From contig OV277863.1 of the NCBI GenBank assembly GCA_922989275.2, forward strand, positions 17,760,001 to 17,824,000: a stretch of DNA of 64,000 nucleotides. The letters are read 5' to 3'. The translations under genes and the position numbers were made by a program. Source of the DNA: Gari tellinella (Eukaryota; Mollusca; Bivalvia; Cardiida; Psammobiidae). This document shows positions 47,280-58,618 of this stretch, one piece after another; the first letter of the stretch is position 1; each line of letters starts with the position of its first letter. The notes under the pieces are model-generated. The model did not search any database and was not told the DNA's origin. It saw nothing but the letters and a program-made list of their open reading frames with translations.

Positions 47280-48060
47280 ATTACATTCAGAGAAGATGTT
47301 TGAAGATTTCACTGTTTAACTCTATGTAAAACTATGACCCTGGGCGGGTCAGCTTTTTATTCTATGGACATATTTTGAACACTGTTGATAGAGGAGTTGC
47401 AGATGACGCTTTGTGCCAACTATCTAAGCTGAGGGTACTGTAGTTTTAGACAGGAATACTTTTGAATACCATTGAAAATGTCTACTTTGGATCCTTTGAC
47501 CTAGATATGCAACGAACTAAATCAATTTCAACAATATTGGTAAAGAGCCGACAGGAAAAAACACAAAGCCAAATATCAAGTTAGATGTTTAAGGCTCTAC
47601 TATATTACTCTCTGTACAACTGACGAACGTGTTTTTACCATTTGTACCCTAGGGGCATAACTTCAACAACCTTGATAGATGACAGTGTAGCGTACTGTGG
47701 TTTCCGAGAAAAATACTTTTTAAGTTTTATGATGCTGTGAACAAGATGTGCAAAAAACGATATAATTTCAGCAAAAGTGGTGACAGATTTCTAGAAGTGC
47801 TATCATGCACAATATCAAGGCTCTGGCTGCATTAGTTTTAGAAAAGAACATTTTGAATTTTTCACTATATAACACTATGTAAAATCTTCTCCTAGGGCGG
47901 TATCATATTTTGACCCAAGTTGTATAATTTGAACGATCTTAATAGAGGATCTGTATATGATGTGTTGTGCCAAATATGTTAGCTCATGTTTAGTGGTGTA
48001 TGTAGATCTATGGGTTTTTGTTTTATAGACAATTCTGAACATGTATGCTTAGAAGTAGAT
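47280..48060. repeat. Strongly diverged relative of the 4105-5663 repeat
   Basis: Spaced strings such as CTATGTAAAACTATGACCCTGGGCGGG, GATAGAGGA..GTGCCAA and AGAAAAGAACATTTTGAATTTTTC recur in the order of the internal units of the 4105-5663 repeat. No coding frame. Confidence 0.55.
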
Positions 48061-48099
48061 TACTATTAAAGAGATAATCTAAGGCTGCATAACGCGTGT

Positions 48100-49411
48100 A
48101 ACGGGAGAGACACTGTGTCCTACATCACATTATATGAACGTTATTGTACGGTGCTGTATGTCCATACCCGCACTTTCCCACCGAAAGCGTTTAAGGCATT
48201 CTTTCATAATGTCAATTCAATAACAAACATTCACCTTTTTTAAATAGATCCCTCATCTACATCCGTTGGTGTGTCAATGACTAGTGTATGTTGATACAGG
48301 CTTTTAGTCTGTGCACAAAATATGCCGTAAGCATTTGCCGATGTGTCCATGATTTTGTCAAATTGAATAATGATGAATTATTTAAAATGTCATAACATAA
48401 TTGATGTCTATTCCTTGTGTTATTCAATTCTGGAAATGCATTTTACATATACATGTGTCAATCAAGTTAAAAAAATGTAACATTTCAAAAGACAAAATAC
48501 ATGTACGTGGTCAGTTTTGCTGTATAGACAATTTCCTAAACGATAAGGAATCAAATAGCGACGTATGTCTTTACGATATATGTCGTAAACGTTTGATTGG
48601 ATAAAATGTGTCGAATTAACGAAATAAACTTTTTTTAATCTCGCATTTGATATTTTTCTTGCTGTAGATGTTTTACATCAGATTTTGGAGCGAGGTTTTG
48701 GACTAATTCACAATGTTCAAAATAAGAACAACGTATGCTTTTTGGCGAATTCACGCCTTCGAACTAAGACAGGTGGTCAAATTTAAATATGCATAATACA
48801 CATATGTGTCTGTATCCTAGCATCAATAGCTTAGAGTAAGCTTAATTTAAGCACAATGTGCCTTAATGCGCATTCTGCTTTACGTTCAACCTGCTTTAAG
48901 GGCCAGGTCACATGTCTTCAAAACTAGAAACAGTATAATATAAAGTAAAGTTCTAAACCGTGAATACATTTAAACACTTGAAATATGCATTTTAAGCATC
49001 GCATTTCAAGAAATAATATAAGCGTTGAATAGTTACTAATCAGAGGGAAGGGTACAATACAATGATTTACGATACTTCATCCTTACAATGTAAAACATAC
49101 ATCCTGTTTCGATCGTATCCAGTGCGGGTATAAACTATTATAGTTGCGAAATTTTGTAAATTGCATGTACACCTTTTTCATCCATGCTTTTGAAAACTGG
49201 CCATTCCTAGACAAGAAACATGTTGACAGATGAGCCTTTCTAAAGCAGCGATGTGACTTTACCTAAGCTAGTATTTAAACAGAACATATCAGTGGAGAAA
49301 TTTGGGAAACAACCTCTATGTCCGATCACTTGTTTATATAAATTTACTTCATTTGGTTCCCACGACAAAGTATATTTCGGAAAGGGGTTTGGCTACTCCC
49401 AGAAAATCACT
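48100..49411. other. No supported gene; one AGCAG palindrome relic
   Basis: A fragment of the AGCAG family (AAGCACAATGTGCCTTAATGCGCATTCTGC) lies at about 48853-48900. Otherwise there is only AT-rich DNA up to the Gypsy 3' LTR. Confidence 0.5.
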
Positions 49412-49585
49412 TATTGTGATCTTGGGTCTTTAATTAATCCGTCAATAATGGATTGAATCGAAGATGTAAGACAATGTGTTGTTAACAGTTCAGTTTATTA
49501 TTACAGACTGTCCGCGCTCAGTATATGGCGGGAAAAAATAGGGTCCCGGATATAGACTAGCTACAAACATGTAAATATCATTACA
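49412..49585 (-). repeat. Gypsy 3' LTR
   Basis: 174 bp. By eye it differs from the 5' LTR at about seven positions plus one indel of about 13 bp (TTTGAATTACTCA is absent here). Its outer end reads TA where the other LTR has TG (plus strand), so one terminal base has mutated. Confidence 0.88.
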
Positions 49586-49598
49586 TCTCCCTTCTTTT
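49586..49598 (-). other. Polypurine tract
   Basis: On the minus strand AAAAGAAGGGAGA lies immediately before the 3' LTR start TGTAATG. This is the plus-strand primer site for reverse transcription. Confidence 0.8.
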
Positions 49599-49634
49599 AA
49601 TAAAAGATTAATTAAATGTTATTTAATGAATTTT

Positions 49635-50744
49635 TTTGAAAATCAATGGTAAAGAGTAATCAACGCAATACATGTGAAATACATAACCTGATGAATAGTA
49701 GGTTTCTCTAAATGCGTTTAAAATGTCCAATGTACAGTGATCTAAAGCTTTACAAAGTCCATTGTCCTGAACATGTGTTCAAAATTGGTAACATTTACTA
49801 TGGAATTTTACTACGAGATAAACAATTCTCACGCTCATTCATTTATCTCTTTAACTAGCCGGGAAGTTGGTTTCACAGTACGCCTATATCGGGTTACATA
49901 TGGCTGGGATTGTGAATGCGATGGAGAATTTTGTGTCGCACTTTCATTTTTATCATTGTAGGTCATTTGCTTCGACTCTTTTGTTTTAGGCTGGCTACAA
50001 GTTTCTGGCTGATGCAGAACATTTGGGAAACTTTCGGATAAGTCGTGAAATTTGTCTTTTGTACTCATTAGAAAACGTCTGTTTCGTCTGTATATGCCAC
50101 CATTTTCAGTCTGCACTGTATATGAGCTTGAGTACTTTTGCTTTATCCTATTTCTTTTTCATTTGGAGCCTGATCATTTGTCCTTTGTCAAGTGGTGGTA
50201 GTAGCTTAGCCTGTCGATCATAGTATGTCTTTTGTGTCGCACGCGACTGCTTCATTTTGTCTTGCACAGCCTGTGTGTTTACCGTCTGTGGTTTTAATAG
50301 CTGTTTTGCTGTTGGAATAATTGACCGTAGCCTTCGGGACATTAGAAGTTGTGATGGAGAATAGCCACATTCAAGCGGACAATTTCTGTATTGAAGAATG
50401 GCTAACTATGGGTCCCTACTGTCAGCTTTAACTTTCGTCAACAGTCGTTTAGCTGTCTGTACGGTCTTTTCTGCGATGCCATTTGACTGTGGATACAAGG
50501 GACTTGAGGTTGTATGTTCAAAACCCCATTATCTAGCAAATGTAGAGAATTGATCGGAAGAAAATTGAGTTGCATTGTCAAGGACAAGCTTCTGGCAAAT
50601 ACCATATCTAGCAAAGTGTGTCTTAAGCTTTCGTATGACTGTCAGACTTTTTGTGTTAGGTAGTTTGTCAACCTCAAAGAATCTAGAGTAGTAGTCAACA
50701 GTAATCAGATAATCGTCACTGTCAAGTGTGAAAATGTCCGTTGC
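49635..50744 (-). pseudogene. Gypsy integrase (catalytic core and C-terminus), broken
   Basis: In broken frames down the minus strand: VATDIFTLDSDDY and TVDYYSRFFEV (first catalytic Asp region), KLVLDNATQF (second Asp), NGIAEKTVQT (catalytic Glu), then the C-terminal CPLECGYSPSQLLMSRRLRS and RQAKLLPPLDKGQMI segments. At least two in-frame stops interrupt it (near 50531 and 50420). Confidence 0.82.
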
Positions 50745-51421
50745 TACACAATTTGCCAAGGTTGTTCTGGAACCTGGTGAGGTTTCATAGGTTCCTTGGT
50801 GTTTGAACACCTGTTTGTCAAGCAGATGGCACACCTTTGTTTCATATCAGAGGTGTCATTTGACATACCATGCCAAAACATGACGTCTCTTGCACGGCTG
50901 TTGCACTTTGCAATGCCTAGATGTCCTGCGTGAATTTTGTCTAGAATAGTTTGTCTCATTTCACGAGGAATGACAATTTTCTCGCCTTTCATTATTATGC
51001 CGTCTATAACAGAAAGTTCGTCTCTGTAATTCCAGTATTGCACTATAGTGGAATGGCAATCAGTCCGTTTGTCTGGCCATCCGTCTAAAATGACCTATTT
51101 GAGAGCACATATATGGGTGTCATTTTCAGTCGAGACTCGAACCTCGTCCAACCGTTGGTCACTCATGTTGGGGCTCGGTGTAACAGAGTGGATCTGGAAG
51201 TAAAGTCCGTCCAACAAGTCGGGGTATATGTCTTTTACATAATACCTAGATAGAGTGTCTGCAACAGGAATGGATTTCCCAGGCAAATGTTTGACCTCTA
51301 TGTCGTAAGCTTGCAGTTGCAAAAGCATACGCTGTAACCTTGCTGGGGCAGCTGAAAGCGGTTTTCTCATAATGCTTTCAATTGGTTTGTGGTCTGACTG
51401 GACTCGTACATGTCGTCCTTA
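50744..51421 (-). pseudogene. Gypsy RNase H end and integrase zinc-binding domain
   Basis: KHLPGKSIPVADTLSR marks the end of RNase H. HAGHLGIAKCNSRAR with CAIC forms the HHCC zinc domain of integrase. In-frame stops at 51419-51421 and near 51095 replace a sense codon each. Another break follows QPWQIV near 50744. Confidence 0.85.
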
Positions 51422-51700
51422 TACGTAGTGGTGAAACCGTTTGCATCCAAATAGGATTGCAAGCATTTCTTTTTCTATTTGTGCATATCCCATCTCTGTA
51501 GGGGTCAAGGATTCCGATGCATATACAACGGGTTTGCCGTCCTGCAAAATGCATGCACCAAATCCGTGTTTCGAACTGTCAACTTGTAATGTCACAGGTT
51601 TGTTATTGTCAAAATATGCCAATACAGTGCTTTCTGTCAACGCCTGCTTGACCTTATCAAACGCTTTGTCAATTGTCTGTCCCACCGGAAGTGATTGTCG
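51419..51700 (-). pseudogene. Gypsy RNase H domain
   Basis: VTLQVDSSKHGFGACILQDG carries the first catalytic Asp, and IEKEMLAILFGCKRFHHYV the Glu region. It is joined to the reverse transcriptase by a frameshift near 51690. Confidence 0.85.
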
Positions 51701-52905
51701 CTTTTGATAAGCGCTCGCAGAGGATTTGTCAATTCAGCCAAATTCGATGAAAATTTGCTGAGGTATGTGACCATCCCTAACAGGGTTTCAAGCTCTGCAC
51801 GTGACTTTGGGGCTTTCATCTGAAGAATTGCCGTCACTTTGTTGGAGTTAGGTTTCAGTCCGTCAGCTGTAAGGACATGACCAAAATATGGAACTTCCGT
51901 AAGTCCTATCTTTGACTTGTCAGGGTTAAGTCTGATCCCCTTTTCTCTACAATGTGGCAGTACATTGCGCAAATTAATGTCATGCTCCTGTCGAGTCTGT
52001 CCGTGGACAAGTGTGTCGTCAACTATGCATTTGACACCTTTGGTGCCTTCTAGGCATTCGTCCATGCGTCTTTGGTATTCGTCTTGGCTTGACTTGACGC
52101 CAAATGGGAGACGTAGGAAGCGGTAACGTCCTTGAGGACTCCCAAACGTACATAAGTACGACGATTCCTCAGTGAGCTCAATGCTCCAGTAACCTGATTT
52201 TGCGTCTAGCACAGAAAAATGGAAGGAACCAGCTATGTCAGAGGTTACCTCTTCAAGCGTTCTCATTGGATAATGGGGACGTAACAATGCGTCATTCAAG
52301 TGCTTGGGGTCTATGCATATGCGCAGTTTGTCTGAATTCGGATTCTCTACGTAGACGAGAGAATTGACCAATTCTTGTCTGAGTCTGTCCTTTAATGCAT
52401 ACGGTACACGCCTAGTGTGGTTAGCGACGGGTATTGCATCCGGTTTAAGGTGAAGTTTGCACTTTCCTGGGAGGAGACCTATGCCTTGAAAAGGGTCTTT
52501 GAACTCTGTCAATATGTCTTGTTTCGGACATGTCTGGTCTACAGAGTATGTCAGTTTGATCATTTCCATTTCAATGGATGTAGATAATGAAAGTAAGGGT
52601 TGAGATTTCGTGTCGACCACATAGAACTGTGCAGTAATCTGTTTTTCTTTGTATCTACATGGAAAGTCTGTAGTACCTAACATTTTTAGAGAATCGCCTG
52701 AATAGGACGTCAACTTGTGTGAAGCTTTGGATAGGGGGCCATGAATATGTAGCGACTTGTAAACATTATTTGGCAAACTGTTTACCATTGAGCATGTGTC
52801 AATTTTGAATTGTACAGGTTCACTGGTCTGATCTATCAAAAGAGTAGCATGGGCCTGTATGGGCCTGCATGGGCCTGCGGTATTCTTCTGAATTGGATTC
52901 CTCAC
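51690..52905 (-). pseudogene. Gypsy protease and reverse transcriptase
   Basis: The frame begins in a short linker, then a retropepsin domain whose active-site triad reads DTC (in KIDTCSMVN) instead of DTG or DSG, so the protease would be dead. The reverse transcriptase shows LRICIDPKHLNDAL, FSVLDAKSGYW, FLRLPFGVKSS, an active site IVDD in place of the common YVDD, and YFGHVLTADGL. Compared with the family, about 16-18 residues are missing between LRQEL and VNSLVYVE, an internal deletion in the finger region. Confidence 0.88.
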
Positions 52906-52927
52906 TCACTCTCAATTCGTTCACACC

Positions 52928-53275
52928 TTAAGTAACATTTGTCCTACACAATGATGCAAAATGATTCCACTTTTTGCATGCGTGGCACTGTTTTCCCTTC
53001 GCGGGACACTTGTACGTCGTTGAATGTTTATTTTCACTGTTTCCACACTTTTGATAATCATGTCCCTTCTTGTCACGTGGTGTATCTGCATATCTCTGTC
53101 TTGCCGGTTGGCTCTTCCCAGTTGCTCTTCTAGAATGTCGCCTTACGTCGTCCACCGTCGCTGACGTCGCACCGTCTGCGGACGCGGTCATTGACCTTAA
53201 CTGCTCCCTCGAATACTCGAAGTTCTGGGCGGTTTGAATAGCTTTGTCCAAAGTTAATTTTTCGCCCTCATTGAT
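52928..53275 (-). pseudogene. Gypsy gag C-terminal part with zinc knuckles
   Basis: Continues gag after the insertion (NEGEKLTLDKAIQTAQ), then a basic Arg/Ser region and two zinc knuckles. The second, CHACKKWNHFASLC, is a perfect CCHC. The first has lost its leading Cys (YQKC in place of CxxC). Confidence 0.82.
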
Positions 53276-54939
53276 AGTGCAGGACTAGGCCTCTAGACCC
53301 GTTTGCAAAATGGTGTTGAGAGAGTTTCTCACTTGATGTGAGTTAACGAGACCATAGACATTACAAATCACCGAGGTGCTTGTCTGCCACAATGTCACGT
53401 TTCCCATAATATCCAAATCCAATATGGCCGCCGCCAGCCATTTTGGAAAAGCTAACTTTTTTCTTTTTTGGAGAATAAATAAGTGTAATACCTCTAAATT
53501 GATTGTTTTTTAGTGTGGAACTCATTTCTGCTGCCCTTTGTGCAATCTGGGTGTCTTTGATTTGGAAAGGTCAAATTTCACATTAGTCAAATCCAATATG
53601 GCCGCCGCCAACCATGTTGGAAAAGCTTTTTTCGTTGTTTTTTTAAGAAAAATCAAATATAATACTTCTAAATTGATTATTTTTTAGAGTATAACTCATT
53701 TCTGATGCCCTTTGTGCAATATGGGATGTCTTTGATTTGGAATGATCAAGTTCCACGATAGCAAAATCCAATATGGCCGCCGAAAGCCATGTTAAAAAAG
53801 CTAACTTTTTTCCTTTTTTTGAGAATAAACCAATGTAATACCTCTCAATTGATAATTTTTGGGTGTTGAACTCATTTCTGATGCCTTTTGTGCAATCTGG
53901 GATGTATTTGATTCGGAAAGGTCAAGTTTCACAATCGCCAAATCCAATATGGCCGCCGCAAGCCATGTTAAAAAAGCTAATTTTGTTTCTTTTTTGGAGA
54001 ATAAACAAATGTAATACCTCTCAATTGATAATGTTTGGGTGTTGAACTCATTTCTGAGGCCTTTTTTGCAATCTGGGATGTCTTTGATTTGGAAAGATCA
54101 AGTTCAACAATAGCCAAATCCAATATGGCCGCCGCAAGCCATGTTAAAACAGTTAATTTTGTTTCTTTTTTGGAGAATAAACCAATGTAATACCTCTCAA
54201 TTGATAATATTTGGGTGTTGAACTCATTTGTTAAGCCTTTTCTACTATCTGGGATGTTTTGATTCGGAAAGGTCAAGTTGCACAATAGCCAAATCCAATA
54301 TGGCCGCCGCAAACCATGTTGAAAAAGCTAATTTTGTTGTTTTTTGGACAAAAATCAAATGCTATACTTCTAAATTGATTATTTTTTAGAGTAGAACTCA
54401 TTTCTGATGCCCTTTGTGCAATCTAGGGTGTCTTTGCTTTGGAAAGATCAAGTTCCAAAAGAAGCAAAATCCAATATGGCCGCCGCAATCATGTTGAAAA
54501 AGCTATTTGTTTTCTTTTTTGGAGAATTATCAAATGTAATACCTCTAAATTAATAATATTTTGATGTGGCACTTATTTCTGAGGCCCTTTGTGCAATCTT
54601 GGGTGTTTTTGATTCAGAAAGGTCAAGTTCCACAATAGCAAAATCCAATATGGCAGCCGCAAACCACGATGGAAAAGCTAATTTAAAAAAATAATAATTA
54701 AGAAAGATCAAATATACATGTAATACATGTATATCTTAATTGGTTATTGCTTGTGTTTAACTCATTTCCTCTCTGATGTCCTTTGTTCAATATGGAGAGT
54801 CATTGGTTTGAAAAGGTCAAGTTCAATGTCATTTTGATACATTAACGACCTTTGGCTTTGCTTGAACAGCAGTAGTCAGTATGTAAACAAGATGTAAGTA
54901 AATGGCAACTCTCTGACATTAGACAGAGAAAACACGACA

Positions 54940-55012
54940 GTGAGCTGGACTCAACCCTACGTCCTGAGGTAAGAGGCTTTTATCCTAACCACTAAGACTA
55001 CCACAGGCCCAT
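54940..55012 (-). pseudogene. tRNA-like sequence inside the inverted-repeat element
   Basis: On the minus strand TAGTCTTAGTGGTTAGGA (A box) and GGGTTGAGTCC (B box) lie at tRNA spacing. The A-box arm resembles tRNA-Glu. The arms do not fold into a full cloverleaf, and the loop between them cannot be read as a clean anticodon. A SINE head or tRNA pseudogene is likely. Confidence 0.45.
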
Positions 55013-55446
55013 GGACAGACGGTAGGGCCGGGGCAGACTATATAACACCTTGTTCCACATGCATAGAAAGATACATCAATAAAGCATCAACAATTGATTA
55101 GATACACATGTAGTTCCAAAGTCATTTCGTGCCGGGTTTTCACAGGGTGAAGAAACTGAAGTGTCCAGTTTGCCATGACAAAATGTGATGCAAAAGGTAC
55201 CTGTGCAGCACGGCAAAGACATCAACGAGTATCACACGTCTCTGTACACTAATACAATGTGAGCAGACTCTATGGTAAAGGCTTAATGCACTTTTAGGGC
55301 AGCAGAGTACCAATGTGCTCCTTACCACAATGATCCGACACGATTGATTTTGAGGGGAAAAATCGTCAGATGCTTCTAAATTGATTATTTTTTAGAGTAT
55401 AATTCACTTCTGATGCCCTTTGTGCAATCTGGGATGTCTTTGATTT

Positions 55447-56472
55447 GTGTCGAACTTCGAAGAGTCGAGTTTCTCGATGTGTCGATCTTTTTTTAAAGTC
55501 CCAACTTTTCTCCCTATATAATCTTATTAAAAACCTAGGTATGACTCGAGTTTTTATAAGTCGAGTTTTTCGCTATATCGACTTTTTTTCTCGGTCCGTA
55601 CGTACTGTTTCACTCAAAATTCACTACACATGTGTCGATGTTCGACTGTACGATGGACCGGAATATTGCGCGTCGAGTTTTTCACACCTCCGTGACCATC
55701 TTTACTCGATTGATTGTCGTGAATGAAAATTACCTGACTGCCCAATTATCCAGGACAAACAGGCCAACACCTTCTCATTGTGTCAACGGCCCTGTGTATT
55801 CCTTGATTCATCTACTCTTTACCATACTTTATTCCTCACGGACTTTATCGTAGCGCCCTTATTCAGTTTCGTGTAAAGTCAAATATAAACCGCATATTCG
55901 TAGATCGGTCGATGTTTTTTTATGCCGGAAGAGAAATGTGTGTGTAAAAGACAAAGAACAACTCAGGCGGAACCCATCCCGAAATGTGTAGCATCAATAG
56001 TTATGCAATTATCCCTCTAAGGAGATATTGTTACTATTTTAAGAAAAGGGTTTCCCCTGAATTTAGTTCCAGCGTTTTTCGACAATGTATATGCTGGAAT
56101 GGGTAAAAGAATTAACCGGTGCGCAGATAAAACGCGACGTCCGTTCATACCGCAGTGTTGCTTTTTTCTGAAAATCGAGTTACGGCAAACGTATTTTCGC
56201 CTGACGATTCGTTTCAAGTTGAAGTTTTTGTAAAATGAGTAAATATGCATCCAGTTTGGATGCGATACGAGCGTTACATAATTGCATTTTAATGTTTGTA
56301 ATTTGAAATCATCGATATCAACAAGTAACATACGGACATGTCGGCTATATGGAGATCGAGTATTTTTTAGAAAAAAAATCGAGGGAGCATAAGGTAAAAC
56401 ATGAGTCGATGCTTCGATGTGTCGAGTTTTTTCTGATGGTCCCTTCAAACTCGACACATCGAAGTTCTACTG
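55447..56472. mobile_element. Nested TCGA-rich segment with inverted ends
   Basis: The right end, read inverted, gives CAGTAGAACTTCGATGTGTCGAG, similar to pogo/Tigger-type tips. The left end has GTCGAACTTCGAAGAGTCGAG. Many GTGTCGAG strings lie between. It interrupts the last direct unit of the surrounding element. Open frames (for example 56017-56457 minus) show no recognisable domain. Confidence 0.5.
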
Positions 56473-56868
56473 TATTATATTTGATTTTTCTTAAAAAAAA
56501 CAACGAAAAAAGCTTTTCCGACATGGTTGGCGGCGGCCATTTTGGATTTGGCTTATGTGAAATTTGACCTTTCCAAATCAAAGACACCCCAGATTGCACA
56601 AAGGGCATCAGAAATGAGTTCCACACCAAAAAACAATCAATTTAGAGGTATTACACTTATTTATTCTCCAAAAAACAAAAAAGTTAGCTTTTCCAAAATG
56701 GCTGGCGGCGGCCATATTGGATTTGGATATTGTGGGAAACGTGACAGTGTGGCAGACAAGCACCTCGGTGATTTGTGATGTCTATGGTCTCGTTAACTCA
56801 CATCAAGTGAGAAACTCTCTCAACACCATTTTGCAAACGGGTCTTCAGGTCAGGTACAGGACTATGAT

Positions 56869-57305
56869 TAGTTTCTCCCTTAATTTACCGAAGGACGTGC
56901 CAAAGACAATCCTGTCCCTTATCATGTTATTTGTGTCTGTGAATTTACAGTCTTTGGCTGCAATGCGGAGTTTTGTAACGAATGATTCTATGCCTTCAGC
57001 ACTCTGTGTGATATTGTTAAACTTGAACCGTGCAAATACCGGGTTCAATTTAGGCTGTACATATTCCTTAAACTTTTTGTACAAGGTTTCAGGGCCTCTT
57101 CTTCGGTCAATTGCCATGTTTGGCGAATGTCCCTTCCTTTATCCCCGATCCGTAAGAGAATGTAGGATACTTTCTCTACGGGTTCTTTGTCCTTCAACGG
57201 CCCTGTGAACACGAGCTTTGCATGTCATTCGAATTTGTCCCAGGCCTCTGGGAGGTTGCTACTTTCCCAGTCCATTTTGGGAATAGTTATTCCGTATAAC
57301 TCCAT
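56869..57305 (-). pseudogene. Gypsy gag N-terminal part
   Basis: ATG at 57303-57305 opens MELYGITIPKMDWESSNLP, typical of capsid-type gag N-termini of this group. TGA at 57225-57227 breaks the frame and a one-base shift occurs near 57085, after which VQPKLNPVFARFKFNN follows. The frame then runs into the insertion boundary. Confidence 0.8.
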
Positions 57306-57369
57306 AACTAGATCTAGAACGTTGAATAAAACTTAAATAGTTAAAACAAGTTACTCAAGCGTATTAAAA

Positions 57370-57383
57370 CAATTCTGGCACCA
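57370..57383 (-). other. Primer binding site, tRNA-Leu-like
   Basis: On the minus strand TGGTGCCAGAATTG begins directly at the end of the 5' LTR. TGGTGYCAGAA is the form complementary to the 3' end of tRNA-Leu, the primer reported for related bivalve Gypsy elements such as Steamer. Confidence 0.7.
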
Positions 57384-57570
57384 TGTTGTGATCTTGGGTC
57401 TTTAATCAATCCGTCAATAATGGATTGAATCGAAGATGTTAGACAATGTGTTGTTAACAGTTCAGTTTATTATTACAGACTGTCCGCGCACAGTATATGG
57501 CGGGACAATATAGGGTCCCGGATATAGACTAGCTTCAAACATGTACATTTGAATTACTCATATCATTACA
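57384..57570 (-). repeat. Gypsy 5' LTR
   Basis: 187 bp, beginning TGTAATG and ending CACAACA on the minus strand. It matches the 3' LTR over its whole length apart from a few substitutions and one indel. Confidence 0.9.
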
Positions 57571-57588
57571 CACTAATAATTGGCTTAA

Positions 57589-57822
57589 CTCTTTATCCCC
57601 TGAAACTTCAATTTAACAATTCCAGTTTACAATCAAGGGTGGTCCATTTTAGACTATTTAGAGTTATTTTGTAGAGTATATTCCAAATTGACAAACAATG
57701 AAGTCCCTGATTAGAGGGCTCCTATAGGAGCCCTCTAATCAAGGTTTCACTGTTTGCATTAGACAAGTGTACTCTTCACATGTACACTTTTGGTAAAGGA
57801 CGCGTCACTAGGGCACAATAAG
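57589..57822. mobile_element. TTAA-flanked MITE, same family as 1058-1260
   Basis: Bounded by TTAA at 57585-57588 and 57823-57826. The central palindrome is GATTAGAGGGCTCCTATAGGAGCCCTCTAATC, followed by GTTTCACTGTTTGCATTAGACAAGTGTACTC, also seen as relics near 26195 and 44870. Confidence 0.78.
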
Positions 57823-57826
57823 TTAA

Positions 57827-58404
57827 TGAATATTTCATTGGCTATATTTCCAAAATCACGTCAGTCTGTATACTGCCTATAAATCAATAGTTCATAACCT
57901 GCAGTTTATTGTAACTATTCTAAGCTAAGAGATTTACTTTTGTAATTGTCAGTAAAAGGTTAAAGGTTTTAAAACAGCACAAATTATTTTATTCTTAGTT
58001 AAACACAACTATTTAAATATATATAGGGGAATGTATGTTTTCTATGTGTACATTGTAATGAAGTTATTGTTAATACAGATTTTTCGAACCAATAATTATA
58101 AAAATGTAAAATAATGGCTGCATTTGAGTCAATGCATAGACTGTTCAGCATAATAAACATACATGGTTCAATACGATGAATGTTATTCTTTTCAAATAAT
58201 TGTATATTGATCCCAGAAAGTATTTTCTAATACGTAACCACCCATTTTTGTCATAGGACACTGAATATGTTTAGTTGTAATTGCTTTACACATTTAAAGA
58301 AATAACTTTTTACCATTTATTGTTTTATTTTTGTATTCACTGTGGTTTTATCTCTGTTAAAAGTTAAATAATAATAATACGAATGAATTGTAAATCTAAA
58401 CGCT
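57827..58404. other. No gene or repeat recognised
   Basis: AT-rich unique-looking DNA with no domain-bearing frame. Confidence 0.5.
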
Positions 58405-58408
58405 TTAA

Positions 58409-58614
58409 CCCTTAGCCTGCCACTCACGACTATAGCTCCATATGCAAACAGCTTGGATCCCGATGAGACGCCGAGTAACTCGGCGTCTCATCCGGATCCA
58501 AGCTGTTTGACACTCGGACAACATTTTCAGCAATTTTGAGCAACTTTGAAGCACTTTGAAACTTGAAGCAGACGAGAAATATAGCAGACGACAATTTATT
58601 TGGCGGGCTAAGGG
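58409..58614. mobile_element. TTAA-flanked MITE carrying the GAGACGCCG core
   Basis: 206 bp between TTAA at 58405-58408 and 58615-58618. Tips CCCTTAGCCTGCC and inverted GGCGGGCTAAGGG. The core is TGCAAACAGCTTGGATCCCG, centred on CGAGTAACTCG, followed by CAGACGACAA. It shares core and CAGACGAC with TA-flanked families but has different tips and target. Confidence 0.85.
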
Positions 58615-58618
58615 TTAA

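Larger units (their letters stand above)
53276..56864. mobile_element. 3.6 kb inverted-repeat element inserted in Gypsy gag
   Basis: TGAT lies on both sides (53272-53275 and 56865-56868); removing the insert and one TGAT closes the gag frame, so the boundaries are firm. About 400 bp at each end are inverted copies (53276-53675 and 56470-56864). The left side carries about eight tandem units of about 175 bp, each with AATCCAATATGGCCGCCGC, CCTTTGTGCAATCTGGGATG and AATACCTCTCAATTGAT segments, from about 53413 to 54800. It holds a tRNA-like sequence (54940-55012) and a TCGA-rich nested segment (55447-56472). There is no transposase frame. A 4 bp duplication with long inverted ends would fit several DNA transposon groups; I do not assign one. 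Confidence 0.82.
49412..57570 (-). mobile_element. Ty3/Gypsy LTR retrotransposon, complete ends, interrupted
   Basis: Minus-strand element with 5' LTR 57384-57570 and 3' LTR 49412-49585. The PBS directly follows the 5' LTR and a polypurine tract directly precedes the 3' LTR. CACT lies outside both ends (49408-49411 and 57571-57574), a 4 bp target duplication. Without the 3.6 kb insertion in gag the element would be about 4.6 kb. Its coding order is gag, protease, reverse transcriptase, RNase H, integrase, as in Ty3/Gypsy; the reverse transcriptase resembles mollusc K02A2.6-like proteins. There is no envelope-like frame. Several stops, frameshifts and a deletion make it non-autonomous. Confidence 0.9.

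Noticed and set aside
47221..47280. Possible first exon of the tetraspanin (MAGVLIFLVLPDRRI followed by GGGTAAGT on the minus strand)
   Set aside because: The donor leaves two bases of a codon, but the TM2 exon needs one, so the frames do not join. The segment also overlaps a diverged dispersed repeat and is too short for TM1.
56017..56629. Minus-strand frames of 146 and 94 codons within the nested TCGA-rich segment
   Set aside because: They carry no recognisable domain and overlap inverted repeat arms, so they are treated as chance frames.
53277..56864. An 11 bp direct repeat (GTRCAGGACTA) as the target duplication of the gag insertion
   Set aside because: Removing it does not restore the gag frame, whereas removing one TGAT just outside does. 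The 11 bp strings are therefore within the element tips.
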